The notes below the pieces were generated by a model. It was not told the origin of the DNA and did not search any database. It saw only the letters and a program-made list of their open reading frames with translations. The position numbers and the translations under genes were made by a program. Of a stretch of 58,825 bases of DNA, positions 30,501 through 41,449 are shown piece after piece. Origin of the DNA: Marinococcus luteus (GTDB taxonomy: Bacteria > Bacillota > Bacilli > Bacillales > Marinococcaceae); contig NZ_FNNC01000008.1 of the NCBI RefSeq assembly GCF_900106595.1, positions 1 to 58,825 of the forward strand, given 5' to 3'. Position 1 is the stretch's first letter. Every line of letters starts with the position of its first letter.

Positions 30501-31217
30501 ACGGATTTCCGGAGGCACCACCGGCAATACGTCGAGGATCATCCATGCCGGGTTGTTGCCGGAATGGCGGAACGCTTCGAGTACTTCCAGGCGCTTAATC
30601 GCCCGGGTACGACGCTGTCCCTGAGCTGTTTCGAGTTCTCCTTTTAAGCCGTGCACTTCTTTTTCAAGATCAATATCCTGAAGAAGCTTGCGGATAGCTT
30701 CTGCGCCCATTTGAGCAGAGAAGGTTTTTCCGTACTTATCGTAATATGCGCGGTACTCTCTTTCGGAAAGAAGCTGCTTGTATTCAAGCGGTGTCTCCCC
30801 TGGTTCCGTTACTGTATAGGAAGCAAAATAAATAACTTCTTCGAGCGAACGCGGGGACATATCAAGGACAAGTCCCATGCGGCTCGGAATACCTTTAAAG
30901 TACCAAATGTGAGATACCGGAGCTGCCAGTTCGATGTGGCCCATACGTTCCCGGCGCACTTTCGAACGGGTAACTTCTACCCCGCATCTGTCACAGACTA
31001 CGCCTTTATAGCGAATACGCTTGTATTTGCCGCAGTGGCATTCCCAGTCCTTGGTGGGACCAAAAATACGCTCGCAGAACAGCCCGTCTTTTTCCGGTTT
31101 TAACGTCCGGTAGTTGATCGTTTCTGGCTTTTTCACTTCGCCGTGTGTCCAGGAACGAATTTTTTCCGGAGAGGCAAGTCCAATTTTCATATATTCAAAG
31201 TTATTGACGTCTATCAA
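27600..31217 (-). CDS. rpoC: DNA-directed RNA polymerase subunit beta'
   Basis: Beta' carries the catalytic Mg2+ of RNA polymerase. The 1205-residue chain has the N-terminal zinc finger ([14 protein letters not shown]), the active-site [12 protein letters not shown] near residue 450, the second zinc site [14 protein letters not shown] near residue 880, and the trigger-loop region [11 protein letters not shown]. The length fits Firmicutes without large lineage insertions. It lies 122 bp after rpoB. Confidence 0.99.
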   Translation of the reverse strand: MIDVNNFEYMKIGLASPEKIRSWTHGEVKKPETINYRTLKPEKDGLFCERIFGPTKDWECHCGKYKRIRYKGVVCDRCGVEVTRSKVRRERMGHIELAAPVSHIWYFKGIPSRMGLVLDMSPRSLEEVIYFASYTVTEPGETPLEYKQLLSEREYRAYYDKYGKTFSAQMGAEAIRKLLQDIDLEKEVHGLKGELETAQGQRRTRAIKRLEVLEAFRHSGNNPAWMILDVLPVVPPEIRPMVQLDGGRFATSDLNDLYRRVINRNNRLKRLLDLGAPSIIVQNEKRMLQEAVDALIDNGRRGRPVTGPGNRPLKSLSHMLKGKQGRFRQNLLGKRVDYSGRSVIVVGPSLKMYQCGLPKEMALELFKPFVMKELVNRSLAHNIKSAKRKVERVHPEVWDVLEDVIREHPVLLNRAPTLHRLGIQAFEPTLVEGRAIKLHPLVCTAYNADFDGDQMAVHVPLSAEAQAEARVLMLAAQNILNPKDGKPVVTPSQDMVLGNYYLTLERENAMGEGSIFNDIKEVLTAYQNGYVHLHTRIALPVRALNKTNFSEEEMSKLVLTTPGKLIFNEILPTSFPYVNEPTALNLEQELPEKYVVPSTTDVKEEFKNRELIQPFKKGFLGDIIAAVFKNFQIIETSKMLDRMKDLGFHYSTKAGITVGISDIVVLPDKQDVLTDSEEQVSRVMKQFRRGLITEEERYDKIISIWGSAKDVIQEKLMGTLDIRNPIFMMSDSGARGNASNFTQLAGMRGLMANPSGRIIELPIKSSFREGLTVLEYFISTHGARKGLADTALKTADSGYLTRRLVDVAQDVIIREDDCGTDRGLSVATLREGNEIIEKLQDRLIGRVAFETVRHPETNEVLAQKGELLNEDSARIIEEAGVEKVVIRSVFTCDTHHGVCKKCYGRNLATGADVEVGEAVGIIAAQSIGEPGTQLTMRTFHTGGVAGDDITQGLPRIQELVEARNPKGQAVISELSGEIVDVKDLTDKKEVTVQGALESRSYTTPYGARLRVGVGDQVEVGQALTEGSIDPKELLKVTGLDQVQQYLLKEVQKVYSMQGVEIGDKHIEVMVRQMFRKIRITDSGNTDALPGSLVEVHAFEKANREALRKHHQPAVGQPVILGITKASLETDSFLSAASFQETTRILTDAAIRGKRDELLGLKENVIIGKLVPAGTGMQRYRSLEQVLPEEAVQEMQETGEEVYSSE

Positions 31218-31339
31218 GAGGTCGACCTCCCTTTCAATCTATAAAGGTGGCATGGCTGAAAGAGGGACAAGAGGTGCCTACAAAAAGCTGAAAAGCTTTT
31301 AATTAGACACCCCGTGTTCTCCGTTTTACCGATGAGACC

Positions 31340-34300
31340 TTATGCGTTTTCCGTGGACTCGATTCTAAGATTTAAGTTATCTCCGGGTTGTTCATCTTCG
31401 TCATCGAGTTCTTTCATTTCGATTTCCTCTTCATTGCTCGAGAGCATTTTCACATCCATGCCAAGGCTTTGAAGCTCTTTAATCAGAACTTTAAACGACT
31501 CAGGAACGCCAGGCTCCGGAACGTTTTCCCCTTTAACAATCGCTTCGTACGTCTTCACACGACCGACAACGTCGTCGGATTTCACCGTGAGAATTTCCTG
31601 CAGCGTATAAGCTGCGCCGTACGCTTCAAGGGCCCATACTTCCATTTCCCCGAAACGCTGGCCGCCGAACTGCGCTTTACCACCAAGCGGCTGCTGGGTA
31701 ACAAGGGAGTAAGGTCCGGTTGAACGGGCGTGAAGCTTGTCGTCAACCATGTGGGCAAGCTTGATCATATACATGACCCCGACTGAAATACGGTTGTCAA
31801 AGGTTTCCCCTGTACGTCCGTCATACAATACGGTCTTTCCGTCCCGGGCGAGACCGGCTTCCTGAATGGTTTCCCAAACGTCTTCTTCACGGGCACCATC
31901 AAATACCGGTGTTGCCATATGAAGGTTCAGAGAACGGGCCGCCATGCCCAGGTGCATTTCAAGCACCTGTCCGATGTTCATACGCGAAGGCACCCCGAGA
32001 GGATTCAGCATGAGATCAATCGGTGTTCCGTCCGGCAGGTAAGGCATATCTTCTTCTGGAAGAATACGCGAAATAACACCTTTGTTTCCGTGACGGCCGG
32101 CCATTTTATCCCCTTCGTGAATCTTACGCTTCTGCACGAGGTATACCCGGACAAGCTGATTCACTCCCGGCGGAAGTTCATCCCCATCTTCACGGTTAAA
32201 GATTTTTACGTCGAGTACAATGCCGTCTGCGCCGTGAGGAACCCGAAGCGAAGTATCCCGTACTTCACGGGCTTTTTCCCCGAAGATCGCGTGAAGCAGA
32301 CGTTCTTCTGCGGAAAGCTCTGTCATGCCTTTTGGCGTTACTTTCCCAACAAGAATGTCGCCATCCTTCACTTCCGCACCTACGCGGATAATACCGCGGT
32401 CATCCAGGTCCTTCAGCGCTTCTTCGCCGACGTTTGGAATGTCACGGGTGATTTCTTCCGGTCCGAGCTTAGTATCGCGGGCTTCTGACTCGTATTCATC
32501 GACGTGAATGGAAGTGTAAACGTCGTCTTTTACTACCCGCTCACTTAGGATAACGGCGTCTTCATAGTTATAGCCATCCCAGGTCATAAAGGCAGTTAAC
32601 ACGTTACGGCCCAATGCCATTTCCCCGTTGTCCATCGACGGACCGTCTGCAAGTACTTCGCCTTTTTCTATACGGTCCCCGTCTTTAACGATCGGACGCT
32701 GGTTGTAGCTTGTTCCCTGGTTGGAACGGACGTATTTCATCATACGGTATTTGTCGATATCTGTTTCGACTTCTTTTCCGTCTACATCTTCAATACGGCG
32801 GATCCAGATTTCACGTGCGGATGCCCGCTCGACCACGCCTTTGTGACGGGCGATGATGGCTGCACCTGAATCCTTTGCCGAAACGTATTCCATGCCGGTA
32901 CCTACAAGAGGAGCTTCCGGCTCAAGAAGCGGCACTGCCTGACGCTGCATGTTCGCTCCCATCAATGCCCGGTTGGAGTCATCGTTTTCAAGGAATGGAA
33001 TACAAGCCGTCGCAGCTGAAACTGCCTGCTTTGGTGATACGTCCATATAGTCGATTTTTTCTTTTGGAACGATCGTGTTATCCCCGCGGAAACGGGCGAT
33101 AACTTCCTCATCGGCAAACGTACCGTCTTCAGCGAGTGAAGCGTTCGCCTGCGCGACTACGTAGTTGTCTTCTTCATCGGCAGTAAGATAGTCACACTGC
33201 TCGGTGACCACTCCCGTATCTGGATCCACACGGCGGTAAGCTGTTTCAATGAAGCCGAATTTATTTACCTTGGCGTAGCTTGATAAGGAGTTAATCAAAC
33301 CGATGTTCGGACCTTCCGGCGTTTCGATCGGACACATACGCCCGTAGTGGGAGTAGTGGACGTCACGGACTTCAAAGCCGGCACGTTCACGGGTCAGACC
33401 ACCCGGTCCAAGCGCTGACAGACGGCGTTTGTGCGTCAGCTCAGCCAGAGGATTTGTCTGGTCCATAAACTGCGAAAGCTGCGAGCTTCCGAAAAACTCT
33501 TTAATAGAAGCAATCACCGGACGGATATTGATAAGCGCCTGCGGCGTGATGGAGCTTGGGTCCTGAATGGACATACGCTCACGTACGACACGCTCCATAC
33601 GGGAAAGCCCAATACGGAATTGATTCTGAAGCAGCTCCCCGACGGAACGGAGACGACGGTTGCCCAGGTGGTCGATATCATCTGTCCGGCCGACGCCGTG
33701 AAGAAGATTGAAGAAATAGTTAACCGAAGCAATCATGTCTTCAGGAGTAATATTCTTCGTATCATGGTCAATATTTCCGTTACTGATTACGTTAATTTCA
33801 CGGTCTTCGCCTTGACCGTCATCTGCATAAATCTTAATAGACTGTACGTCCAAATCTGCATCTTCCACCACTCCACCGGAAACGGTGTACCGTTTAAATC
33901 CAAGATTGTTTTCCAGGTACGGCATCAGACGGTCCAATGTCCGGCGGTCGAGCATCGTGCCCGATTCGGCAATGACTTCTCCCGTTTCTGGGTCAGCTAG
34001 CGTTTCTGCTAAACGCTGGTTGAATAAACGATTTTGGATATGAAGTTTTTTATTCATTTTATAACGCCCGACATTTGCGAGATCGTACCGCTTCGGATCA
34101 AAGAAGCGCGTGTTTAATAAGCTCTTCGCGCTATCTACCGTTGGCGGCTCTCCAGGGCGGAGACGTTCATAAATTTCGAGAAGGGCTTTTTCGCTTCCTT
34201 CTGTATTATCCTTTTCGAGCGTATTCCGCAGGTACTGGTCTTCGCCCAGAAGATCGATAATCTCCTGATCCGAACCAAACCCAAGCGCGCGAAGGAGCAC

Positions 34301-34879
34301 GGTAACCGGGATTTTCCGGGTACGGTCAATACGAACGTGAACGACGTCTTTTGCATCTGTTTCAAGCTCGAGCCATGCACCGCGGTTTGGAATAACGGTC
34401 GCGGTGTGCCCGCGCTTGCCGTTCTTGTCTACTTTATTATTAAAATATACGCTTGGTGAACGTACGAGCTGGGATACGATAACACGCTCAGCCCCGTTTA
34501 TCACAAAAGTGCCTGTGTCGGTCATAAGCGGGAAATCACCCATGAATACTTCCTGCTCTTTTACTTCACCGGTCTCTTTGTTCATCAGGCGAACCTTGAC
34601 CCGGAGCGGTGCAGAATATGTGGCATCGCGTTCTTTTGATTCATCGATCGGATATTTAGGCTCCCCTAAATTATAGTCAATGAATTCAAGCACCAAGTTT
34701 CCGGTAAAATCTTCAATCGGCGAAATGTCCTGAAACATTTCGCGAATACCTTCATCTAGAAACCATTGATAAGAAGCCGTCTGAATCTCAATGAGGTTGG
34801 GAAGGTCCAACACTTCATTGATTCGGGCATAGCTTCTCCGCTGGCGGTGACGTCCAAATTGAATAAGTTGACTTGACAA
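31340..34879 (-). CDS. rpoB: DNA-directed RNA polymerase subunit beta
   Basis: Beta forms one pincer of RNA polymerase. The product contains the rifampicin region [18 protein letters not shown] and [18 protein letters not shown] without evident resistance changes, and the C-terminal [25 protein letters not shown] chose TTG at 34879 (1179 aa): GAGGGG lies 8 nt upstream and B. subtilis RpoB starts at the equivalent position, while GTG 34888 would overlap the SD. A leader of about 540 bp separates it from the methyltransferase gene and has no confident promoter. Confidence 0.98.
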   Translation of the reverse strand: MSSQLIQFGRHRQRRSYARINEVLDLPNLIEIQTASYQWFLDEGIREMFQDISPIEDFTGNLVLEFIDYNLGEPKYPIDESKERDATYSAPLRVKVRLMNKETGEVKEQEVFMGDFPLMTDTGTFVINGAERVIVSQLVRSPSVYFNNKVDKNGKRGHTATVIPNRGAWLELETDAKDVVHVRIDRTRKIPVTVLLRALGFGSDQEIIDLLGEDQYLRNTLEKDNTEGSEKALLEIYERLRPGEPPTVDSAKSLLNTRFFDPKRYDLANVGRYKMNKKLHIQNRLFNQRLAETLADPETGEVIAESGTMLDRRTLDRLMPYLENNLGFKRYTVSGGVVEDADLDVQSIKIYADDGQGEDREINVISNGNIDHDTKNITPEDMIASVNYFFNLLHGVGRTDDIDHLGNRRLRSVGELLQNQFRIGLSRMERVVRERMSIQDPSSITPQALINIRPVIASIKEFFGSSQLSQFMDQTNPLAELTHKRRLSALGPGGLTRERAGFEVRDVHYSHYGRMCPIETPEGPNIGLINSLSSYAKVNKFGFIETAYRRVDPDTGVVTEQCDYLTADEEDNYVVAQANASLAEDGTFADEEVIARFRGDNTIVPKEKIDYMDVSPKQAVSAATACIPFLENDDSNRALMGANMQRQAVPLLEPEAPLVGTGMEYVSAKDSGAAIIARHKGVVERASAREIWIRRIEDVDGKEVETDIDKYRMMKYVRSNQGTSYNQRPIVKDGDRIEKGEVLADGPSMDNGEMALGRNVLTAFMTWDGYNYEDAVILSERVVKDDVYTSIHVDEYESEARDTKLGPEEITRDIPNVGEEALKDLDDRGIIRVGAEVKDGDILVGKVTPKGMTELSAEERLLHAIFGEKAREVRDTSLRVPHGADGIVLDVKIFNREDGDELPPGVNQLVRVYLVQKRKIHEGDKMAGRHGNKGVISRILPEEDMPYLPDGTPIDLMLNPLGVPSRMNIGQVLEMHLGMAARSLNLHMATPVFDGAREEDVWETIQEAGLARDGKTVLYDGRTGETFDNRISVGVMYMIKLAHMVDDKLHARSTGPYSLVTQQPLGGKAQFGGQRFGEMEVWALEAYGAAYTLQEILTVKSDDVVGRVKTYEAIVKGENVPEPGVPESFKVLIKELQSLGMDVKMLSSNEEEIEMKELDDEDEQPGDNLNLRIESTENA

Positions 34880-35117
34880 CAGATTCACCCCTCAAATCTC
34901 GCATGATATCCGCCTGTTTTAAAAACAAGCGTTTTTCCAAGGCAATTATCGGTAATATAGCTAAATAGTGATAAATGCAGAGACGCGTCGTCATGTAGAC
35001 GGACGGCTCTTTCTGCTCTGATAACATCGCCTGCGTATCAGAACACAGAGAACAGCCCGCGCACACACGTCGTCGTTAAAAAAGTTTCACAAACCGAATA
35101 GCCAGTTTGAGAACGCT

Positions 35118-35130
35118 GATCGATTCTCCC
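35118..35130 (-). repeat. 13-bp direct repeat, copy 2 (GGGAGAATCGATC)
   Basis: Perfect copy of the 13-mer at 35182-35194 in the rpoB upstream region. A 13-bp match within 500 bp is unlikely by chance, so a paired operator or duplicated leader segment is possible. Confidence 0.6.
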
Positions 35131-35181
35131 TGACTTATATTGATTATCTTAAATGGAATTGTTTTTCCTAATACTTATTAC

Positions 35182-35194
35182 GATCGATTCTCCC
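35182..35194 (-). repeat. 13-bp direct repeat, copy 1 (GGGAGAATCGATC)
   Basis: The partner of the copy at 35118-35130, in the same orientation, 64 bp start to start (about six helical turns). Confidence 0.6.
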
Positions 35195-35417
35195 ATTTCT
35201 CATTCGAGTGTGTTAGAATAAGAAGGAATCAAAAGCACAAACGTTCTCGTTTTAATGGATAAGCTTGCTGCAACCGTAATTCAGCCCAGCCGTGAAGTGG
35301 CAAATAGAAAAGAAATGGATGATACTTCTTACGGTATCACCTGATTTAATAAGTAGAATATTACATGTAGTTTGGCGCGTATGGATACTTATACGCATTA
35401 AATTATAATACCATATC

Positions 35418-35452
35418 AAAACAGCACCGTCAACTTCTGATGGTGCTGTTTT
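35418..35452 (-). terminator. terminator after the RsmC-like methyltransferase
   Basis: An 11-bp stem, AAAACAGCACC/GGTGCTGTTTT, starts 2 bp after the stop codon of the methyltransferase gene. The minus strand ends with TTTTGATATGG. It separates the rplJ-rplL-methyltransferase unit from rpoB. Confidence 0.85.
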
Positions 35453-35454
35453 AT

Positions 35455-36051
35455 TTATTTACGCGCACGAAAAATATAATAACCCTTATTCTTTTTCACG
35501 TTTTTCACAACCGGAAACAGTTCGTTAAGCTTTTCCTTAGCTGACGGGGCTCCCTGCTTTTTTTGAATGACAATCCAGCATTCGCCTCCCGGCCTCAGCG
35601 CTTCGTAAGCTTCTTCGAATAGCCGGTGCACCACTTTCTTCCCGGCCCTGATAGGGGGATTTGTTAAAACCGCTGCCGCTCCTCCTTTATAGGCGCTGAA
35701 CAAATCACTCTCCACCGCCTCCGCATTATCCAACTGGTACCGCTGGATATTTTTCTTTGCCAGTTCCACGGCGCGTTGATTGATGTCAAAAAGCAGAACG
35801 CTTCGGGTAGTTTCTTTGGCGAGAGTAACTCCCACTACGCCGTAACCACATCCAACATCTACAATGTCTCCGTCTACATCCGGCCATTCAAAGGTTTCAA
35901 GCAGAGTCTCCGTACCAAAATCCACTGTTTGTTTCGAGAAGACTCCACTGTCTGTAATAAATGACCAGTCTCTCCCCCGAAGCTCTGTATGAATGACTTT
36001 CTCGTTGCTCGCTGCGCTTGGATTTGCATGAAAATATTGTTCACCGCTCAT
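35455..36051 (-). CDS. RsmC-like class I methyltransferase (YbxB-type)
   Basis: The 198-residue SAM-dependent enzyme has motif I DVGCGYGVVGVTLAKE near residue 65 and the guanine-N2 catalytic motif NPPI (VLTNPPIRAGK). RsmC-type enzymes make m2G in 16S rRNA, and B. subtilis YbxB occupies the same slot between rplL and rpoB. The exact target base is not shown by sequence. It has its own terminator, and one also lies between it and rplL. Confidence 0.88.
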   Translation of the reverse strand: MSGEQYFHANPSAASNEKVIHTELRGRDWSFITDSGVFSKQTVDFGTETLLETFEWPDVDGDIVDVGCGYGVVGVTLAKETTRSVLLFDINQRAVELAKKNIQRYQLDNAEAVESDLFSAYKGGAAAVLTNPPIRAGKKVVHRLFEEAYEALRPGGECWIVIQKKQGAPSAKEKLNELFPVVKNVKKNKGYYIFRARK

Positions 36052-36116
36052 AGCATCGCTCCGTTCTAATTATTGGAATATTATCATAGCAGGAGCACAC
36101 AGTTTATTGCAATAAA

Positions 36117-36146
36117 AAACTCACCCGCACAGGTGCGGATGAGTTT
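36117..36146 (-). terminator. terminator after rplL
   Basis: AAACTCA/TGAGTTT and CCGCAC/GTGCGG pair into one nearly perfect hairpin, 9 bp past the rplL stop. On the minus strand the stem ends in a run of six T's. It should reduce transcription into the methyltransferase and rpoB. Confidence 0.88.
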
Positions 36147-36155
36147 ATAGAAAGC

Positions 36156-36518
36156 TTACTTCAATTCGATAGAAGCGCCTGCTTCTTCGAGTTGACCTTT
36201 CATTTCTTCAGCGTCTTCTTTAGAGACTTTTTCTTTCAATGTGTCAGGAGCTCCGTCTACCAATGCTTTAGCTTCTTTCAAGCCAAGACCGGTGATTTCA
36301 CGGACAACTTTAATGACGTTGATTTTAGAGGAACCAGCGCTTTCGAGTACTACGTCGAATTCTGTTTGCTCTTCCTCAACGACTTCACCGCCGCCACCGC
36401 CAGCTGCTACTGGTGCAGCTGCTGTTACGCCGAATTCTTCTTCAATTGCTTTTACTAATTCGTTCAATTCCAGAACGGACATTTCCTTAATCGCATCAAT
36501 CATTTCTTGATTACTCAT
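36156..36518 (-). CDS. rplL: 50S ribosomal protein L7/L12
   Basis: L7/L12 forms the flexible stalk that recruits translation GTPases. The 120-residue protein has the N-terminal dimer domain ([29 protein letters not shown]), an Ala/Gly-rich hinge, and the C-terminal factor-binding domain ([39 protein letters not shown]). It lies 52 bp behind rplJ and is followed by a strong terminator. Confidence 0.98.
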   Translation of the reverse strand: MSNQEMIDAIKEMSVLELNELVKAIEEEFGVTAAAPVAAGGGGGEVVEEEQTEFDVVLESAGSSKINVIKVVREITGLGLKEAKALVDGAPDTLKEKVSKEDAEEMKGQLEEAGASIELK

Positions 36519-36570
36519 GGATAATCCTCCTCTTAATATTAATATTTAAGCCGATTTAAACGCCGGTTGG

Positions 36571-37080
36571 TTAGGCGCTCTCTTCTTCTTCTTCTTTTTG
36601 CTCTGCCACTGCTTTTGTAGCCAGTGCGAAGTTACGGATTGGCGCCTGCATAACGCTAAGCAGCATAGCCACAAGTCCATCGTGGGATGGAAGGCTTGCC
36701 AATTCCTTGATCTGCTCCTGGGAAACAACGCTGCCTTCAATGACACCCGTTTTGATTTCCAGCGCTTCGTGATCTTTAGCGAAATTGTACAATACTTTCG
36801 CAGGTGCTACTGCATCTTCCTTGCTTGTCGCAATTGCCGTAGGACCTACCAGGTGTTCGTTCAACTCGTCTTTCAGATTCACGTCTTCTGCTGCACGACG
36901 TGCCATTGTATTTTTATATACTTTGAAATCAACGTCTGCTTCCCGAAGCTGCGCACGCAATTCTGTGATTTCCGACACGTCCAGACCGCGATAGTCTACC
37001 AATACGGTTGATACGCTGTCCTTCAGCTTAGCCGCGATTTCATCAACAACCGCCTGCTTTTGTTCGATTACTTTGCTCAT
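36571..37080 (-). CDS. rplJ: 50S ribosomal protein L10
   Basis: L10 anchors L7/L12 on 23S rRNA and represses its own operon. The 169-residue chain starts [33 protein letters not shown] and ends with an Ala/Glu-rich helix that binds L7/L12. ATG at 37080 follows AGGAGGTGGAACGG. In-frame codons further upstream belong to the L10 leader, which contains an attenuator. Confidence 0.97.
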   Translation of the reverse strand: MSKVIEQKQAVVDEIAAKLKDSVSTVLVDYRGLDVSEITELRAQLREADVDFKVYKNTMARRAAEDVNLKDELNEHLVGPTAIATSKEDAVAPAKVLYNFAKDHEALEIKTGVIEGSVVSQEQIKELASLPSHDGLVAMLLSVMQAPIRNFALATKAVAEQKEEEEESA

Positions 37081-37288
37081 CCGTTCCACCTCCTGCCATT
37101 CTTTATTGTTTGCCGCCTGCAACCGCAGACACAAAAAAATCTTCCTGTCCAATTAGCAGACACGAAGACACTACTCCCGTAAAACGCGTCAAAGCGTTCA
37201 ATGTATAGGAATGGTACCTCGGCAGGACGTTTAAGTGCTGTGCACCCCTGCTGTCTGCGGCAACAATATAAAATTGTTGGCTGATCCG
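37081..37288 (-). promoter_or_regulatory. L10 leader of rplJ-rplL
   Basis: About 200 nt of structured leader follow the rplJ promoter. It has a CAACAAT/ATTGTTG hairpin (37261-37279), the CCTGCCGAGGTA segment typical of the L10-binding fold, and an intrinsic terminator close to the gene. Rfam L10_leader elements in Bacillus let L10(L12)4 stop transcription early. The arrangement seen here fits that class closely. Confidence 0.8.
37140..37168 (-). terminator. attenuator terminator in the L10 leader
   Basis: On the minus strand TCTTCGTGTC pairs with GACAGGAAGA (one G-G mismatch), followed by seven T's (37133-37139), about 55 nt upstream of the rplJ start codon. This is the expected regulated terminator of an L10 leader. 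Confidence 0.82.
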
Positions 37289-37294
37289 TCATTT

Positions 37295-37323
37295 AGTATA
37301 AATGGAAGCAGCACCCGGGTCAA
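37295..37323 (-). promoter_or_regulatory. sigma-A promoter of rplJ-rplL (TTGACC-N17-TATACT)
   Basis: On the minus strand -35 TTGACC (37318-37323) and -10 TATACT (37295-37300) have a 17-bp spacer. It lies 57 bp past the rplA stop codon, directly before the L10 leader. Confidence 0.8.
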
Positions 37324-37379
37324 GAGCTTTTTCAAGATCGCCCGGGAGCTGCCGACAAACAAAAGTATTACGGTTTAAT

Positions 37380-38078
37380 TTATGCGAATTTCAACGAAGA
37401 AGTGCTTACTTTAACGCCAGGACCCATGGAAGTCGTTACAGCAACGCCTCTCATGTACGTTCCTTTAGCAGCTGCCGGCTTTGCTTTTTGAAGCGCGTCG
37501 GCAACCGTGTTGAAGTTTTCCACCAGGCTTGCAGTATCAAAGGATACTTTGCCGATTGGCGCATGGATGTTACCGGACTTATCGACACGGTATTCCACTT
37601 TACCTGCTTTAATTTCTTCAACAGCTTTTGTAACGTCCATTGTAACCGTACCAGTTTTCGGGTTAGGCATAAGGCCTTTTGGTCCGAGGGTACGGCCCAA
37701 TTTCCCTACCTGGGCCATCATGTCAGGAGTGGCTACTACTGCATCAAAGTCAAACCATCCCTGCTGCACTCGGTTCACCAGATCTTCTTCTCCTACATAA
37801 TCAGCGCCGGCCGCTTCTGCTTCCTGGGCTTTTTCGCCTTTAGCAAAAACAAGCACGCGCTGGCTTTTTCCTGTTCCGTTTGGAAGTACAATCGCGCCAC
37901 GGATCTGCTGATCGTTTTTACGCGGATCAATTCCAAGACGAAACGCTACTTCTACCGTTGCATCAAAGTTTACGATCGATGTTTTCTTCGCAAGCTCAAT
38001 CGCCTCTTCAGCATTGTACTGCTGCTCCTGGTCGATGAGCTGCGCCGCCTCGCGGTATTTTTTACCTCTTTTAGGCAT
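37380..38078 (-). CDS. rplA: 50S ribosomal protein L1
   Basis: L1 forms the mobile stalk that helps release E-site tRNA and represses rplK-rplA in many bacteria. From ATG 38078 the 232 residues start [22 protein letters not shown] and contain [32 protein letters not shown] lies 8-9 nt upstream. The gap before it folds into a stem-loop that could be an L1 site. Confidence 0.97.
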   Translation of the reverse strand: MPKRGKKYREAAQLIDQEQQYNAEEAIELAKKTSIVNFDATVEVAFRLGIDPRKNDQQIRGAIVLPNGTGKSQRVLVFAKGEKAQEAEAAGADYVGEEDLVNRVQQGWFDFDAVVATPDMMAQVGKLGRTLGPKGLMPNPKTGTVTMDVTKAVEEIKAGKVEYRVDKSGNIHAPIGKVSFDTASLVENFNTVADALQKAKPAAAKGTYMRGVAVTTSMGPGVKVSTSSLKFA

Positions 38079-38125
38079 TGTTTTTCCTCCTTGTTGTGGT
38101 TTAACGGTAAGACCTCCCACTAGTA

Positions 38126-38178
38126 AAGGTTGCGAGCCGTCCCTTCGGCAAGAGCGTCAGAGGCGTCCACACAACCTT
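38126..38178 (-). repeat. stem-loop in the rplK-rplA gap
   Basis: AAGGTTG (38172-38178 on minus) pairs with CAACCTT (38126-38132). The enclosed 39 nt contain a GCCG/CGGC hairpin with loop AAGGGA. It lies about 50 nt upstream of rplA. It has no T-tract. An L1-binding or processing role is possible but not shown. Confidence 0.45.
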
Positions 38179-38198
38179 CAGCAAGGCAAATCTCTCAA

Positions 38199-38624
38199 TT
38201 AGTCTTCAACGTTTAAGCCCATGCTGCGGGCTGTTCCTTCAACCATACGCATTGCTGAATCAACGTCAGATGCGTTCAAATCCTGCATTTTCGTTTCAGC
38301 AATCTCACGAACCTGATCCCGGGTTACTGAACCAACTTTGTTGCGGTTAGGCTCACCGGAACCGCCTTTGACTCCAGCTGCTTCTTTAAGAAGTACAGGA
38401 GCTGGCGGAGTTTTCGTAATAAAAGTGAACGAACGGTCTTCATAGACACTGATTTCTACAGGAATGATTGTCCCTGTCTGCTCCTGTGTACGAGCGTTGA
38501 ATTCTTTACAGAATCCCATGATATTCACACCGGCTTGACCAAGCGCTGGGCCTACCGGTGGTGCCGGGTTCGCTTTACCAGCCGGAATTTGAAGTTTAAC
38601 AACCTTCTCGACTCTTTTAGCCAC
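38199..38624 (-). CDS. rplK: 50S ribosomal protein L11
   Basis: L11 forms the GTPase-associated centre and the thiostrepton site and is needed for RelA sensing. The 141-residue protein starts (M)[29 protein letters not shown]. The start codon is GTG at 38624, with AAGGAGG 9 nt upstream; further upstream in-frame codons contain the SD. The length is exactly that of the family. Confidence 0.97.
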   Translation of the reverse strand: MAKRVEKVVKLQIPAGKANPAPPVGPALGQAGVNIMGFCKEFNARTQEQTGTIIPVEISVYEDRSFTFITKTPPAPVLLKEAAGVKGGSGEPNRNKVGSVTRDQVREIAETKMQDLNASDVDSAMRMVEGTARSMGLNVED

Positions 38625-38736
38625 GCGACACACCTCCTTCGTCCGTGATGTGGTAGCCGGATACAATGTATCCTCCCACTCATTCTAAAACACCATGTGC
38701 TTTAGGCTGTGATATCTTTCAATACCAAACAGGATG

Positions 38737-38765
38737 ATTTTATCACCTGCAGCCAAAATAAGCAA
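38737..38765 (-). promoter_or_regulatory. sigma-A promoter of rplK-rplA (TTGCTT-N17-TAAAAT)
   Basis: On the minus strand -35 TTGCTT (38760-38765) and -10 TAAAAT (38737-38742) have a 17-bp spacer. It lies just past the nusG stop codon. A leader of about 105 nt with a GGATAC/GTATCC hairpin follows. Confidence 0.75.
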
Positions 38766-38803
38766 TGGTTAATTCGTGAGTGAGCGGAAACTGTAAGCCG
38801 GAT

Positions 38804-39337
38804 CTAGATTTTTTCTACTTGAGTAAACTCCAGTTCGACCGGTGTTTCGCGGCCGAACATGTTTACATAAACTTTGACCTTCTGCTTCTCTGCATTAATT
38901 TCTTCCACTGTGCCGGTGAAATCAGCAAATGGCCCTTCAGTAACCTTCACTGCTTCTTTAAGTTCAAAATCAACCTCTGCCTTCGGTTCCTTCTCGCCCA
39001 TCTGACCGAGAATGGCATCCACTTCATCCGGCAGCAGCGGCGTCGGCTTCGACCCGGCACCTGTCGATCCGATAAACCCGGTTACTCCGGGCGTATTGCG
39101 GACCACGTACCAGGAGTCGTCTGTCATTACCATTTCAACAATGACATACCCGGGGAACACCTTTTTGGAGACTGTTTTGCTCTTTCCATTTTTAGTTTCC
39201 GTTTCTTCTTCCACAGGAACCAGCACACGGAAGATCTTATCCGTCATCCCCATGGATTCCACCCGTTTTTCCAGGTTTGTTTTCACTTTGTTTTCATAGC
39301 CCGAGTAAGTATGGACTACATACCAGCTTTTTTCCAT
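38804..39337 (-). CDS. nusG: transcription termination/antitermination protein NusG
   Basis: NusG binds RNA polymerase clamp helices and controls pausing. The 177-residue protein has the NGN domain ([26 protein letters not shown]) and a C-terminal KOW domain ([22 protein letters not shown]). Homology fixes ATG 39337 as the start. The only good SD (GGAGGG, 39363-39368) lies more than 20 nt upstream, with a small GGGA/TCCC hairpin between them. This is unusual for a highly expressed gene. Confidence 0.96.
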   Translation of the reverse strand: MEKSWYVVHTYSGYENKVKTNLEKRVESMGMTDKIFRVLVPVEEETETKNGKSKTVSKKVFPGYVIVEMVMTDDSWYVVRNTPGVTGFIGSTGAGSKPTPLLPDEVDAILGQMGEKEPKAEVDFELKEAVKVTEGPFADFTGTVEEINAEKQKVKVYVNMFGRETPVELEFTQVEKI

Positions 39338-39392
39338 ATCTAGAGTGGGAACTAAGTCCCTTCCCTCCTTTATTCCAAACGTTCAACCATTA

Positions 39393-39590
39393 CTACTCCA
39401 AAAATATACGAACAAGCTCAGAAAGCCCTAAATCGATAACGGCAAAATAGATCACAAAAAAGATGATAGTCAGTACCGTGACAATTGTATATTTCGTTAG
39501 CTCTTTGCGTGTCGGCCATGTAACACGCTTCATTTCCTGCCCTACTTCTTTGAGAAAGCGGATAGGGCTTTTTTTCGTACCCCCAGCCAT
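39393..39590 (-). CDS. secE: preprotein translocase subunit SecE
   Basis: SecE clamps and stabilises SecY. The 65-residue protein has a basic amphipathic helix (RFLKEVGQEMKRVTWPTRKELTKY) followed by one transmembrane segment (TIVTVLTIIFFVIYFAVIDLGL). The W-P-[ST]-R motif is the family signature. It lies 55 bp upstream of nusG as in Bacillus. The rpmG gene that usually precedes it is not present. Confidence 0.97.
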   Translation of the reverse strand: MAGGTKKSPIRFLKEVGQEMKRVTWPTRKELTKYTIVTVLTIIFFVIYFAVIDLGLSELVRIFLE

Positions 39591-39627
39591 GCAGCCACCT
39601 CCATCAACCGGTGTTTACGGTTATAGA

Positions 39628-39656
39628 ATTATTAATATAAGGTCTCGTACGAACAA
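39628..39656 (-). promoter_or_regulatory. possible secE-nusG promoter (TTGTTC-N17-AATAAT)
   Basis: On the minus strand TTGTTC (39651-39656) and AATAAT (39628-39633) have a 17-bp spacer, about 40 bp before secE. The match is moderate, but it is the only candidate downstream of the terminator at 39729-39762. Confidence 0.45.
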
Positions 39657-39724
39657 AATATCTGCATCTTTTTCTGCATCGCATGTACCATCAGGCTTCT
39701 TCGCCCCGGTTGTTTTCAACCATT

Positions 39725-39789
39725 AAAAAAACAGCCGCTCCTAAGGGCTCTGCGGTCTGTTTGCTTTAGGTGCACATATATTTCTACCA
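39725..39789 (-). ncRNA. candidate small RNA or attenuated leader upstream of secE
   Basis: A transcription unit of about 65 nt is bounded by a good promoter (39796-39824) and an intrinsic terminator. In the terminator AAACAG/CTGTTT and CCGC/GCGG (39729-39762) are followed by seven T's (39725-39731). It lies between the glpK terminator and secE and contains no reading frame of useful size. It may be a free-standing sRNA or a premature-termination leader for secE-nusG. I recognise no known family. Confidence 0.5.
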
Positions 39790-39795
39790 ATATCA

Positions 39796-39824
39796 ATCAT
39801 AAACAACTTCCGCACTATAATCAA
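39796..39824 (-). promoter_or_regulatory. sigma-A promoter of the small unit upstream of secE (TTGATT-N17-TATGAT)
   Basis: On the minus strand -35 TTGATT (39819-39824) and -10 TATGAT (39796-39801) have exactly 17 bp between them. It lies 25 bp past the glpK terminator. Confidence 0.65.
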
Positions 39825-39848
39825 GAAGAAATTAAAGAGCATATAAAA

Positions 39849-39873
39849 ACCGGCGCTCCCCGGAAGCGCCGGT
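39849..39873 (-). terminator. terminator of glpFK
   Basis: A perfect 9-bp GC-rich stem, ACCGGCGCT/AGCGCCGGT, starts 13 bp past the glpK stop codon and is followed by TTTTTATAT on the minus strand. Confidence 0.88.
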
Positions 39874-39886
39874 CCCTTCATGATTA

Positions 39887-41449
<1,563 letters not shown>

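Larger units (their letters stand above)
34880..35417 (-). promoter_or_regulatory. long rpoB leader with direct and inverted repeats
   Basis: No convincing gene lies in these 540 bp. On the minus strand GGGAGAATCGATC occurs twice (35182-35194 and 35118-35130), 64 bp apart. Two perfect 6-bp inverted repeats (GCGTAT..ATACGC at 35377-35396 and TGATAC..GTATCA at 35320-35339) lie just past the upstream terminator. No sigma-A promoter with good boxes and spacing is visible. A weak reading frame (34815-35066, minus) is rich in rare-looking residues and is probably noise. Confidence 0.5.

Noticed and set aside
34815-35066. An 83-codon minus-strand frame in the rpoB leader that overlaps the rpoB start
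   Set aside because: It has no convincing SD, overlaps rpoB out of frame and resembles no known peptide. Kept as leader.
39591-39886. Search for rpmG (L33) between glpK and secE
   Set aside because: No frame on either strand encodes an L33-like sequence of about 49 residues; the gap holds promoters and terminators only.
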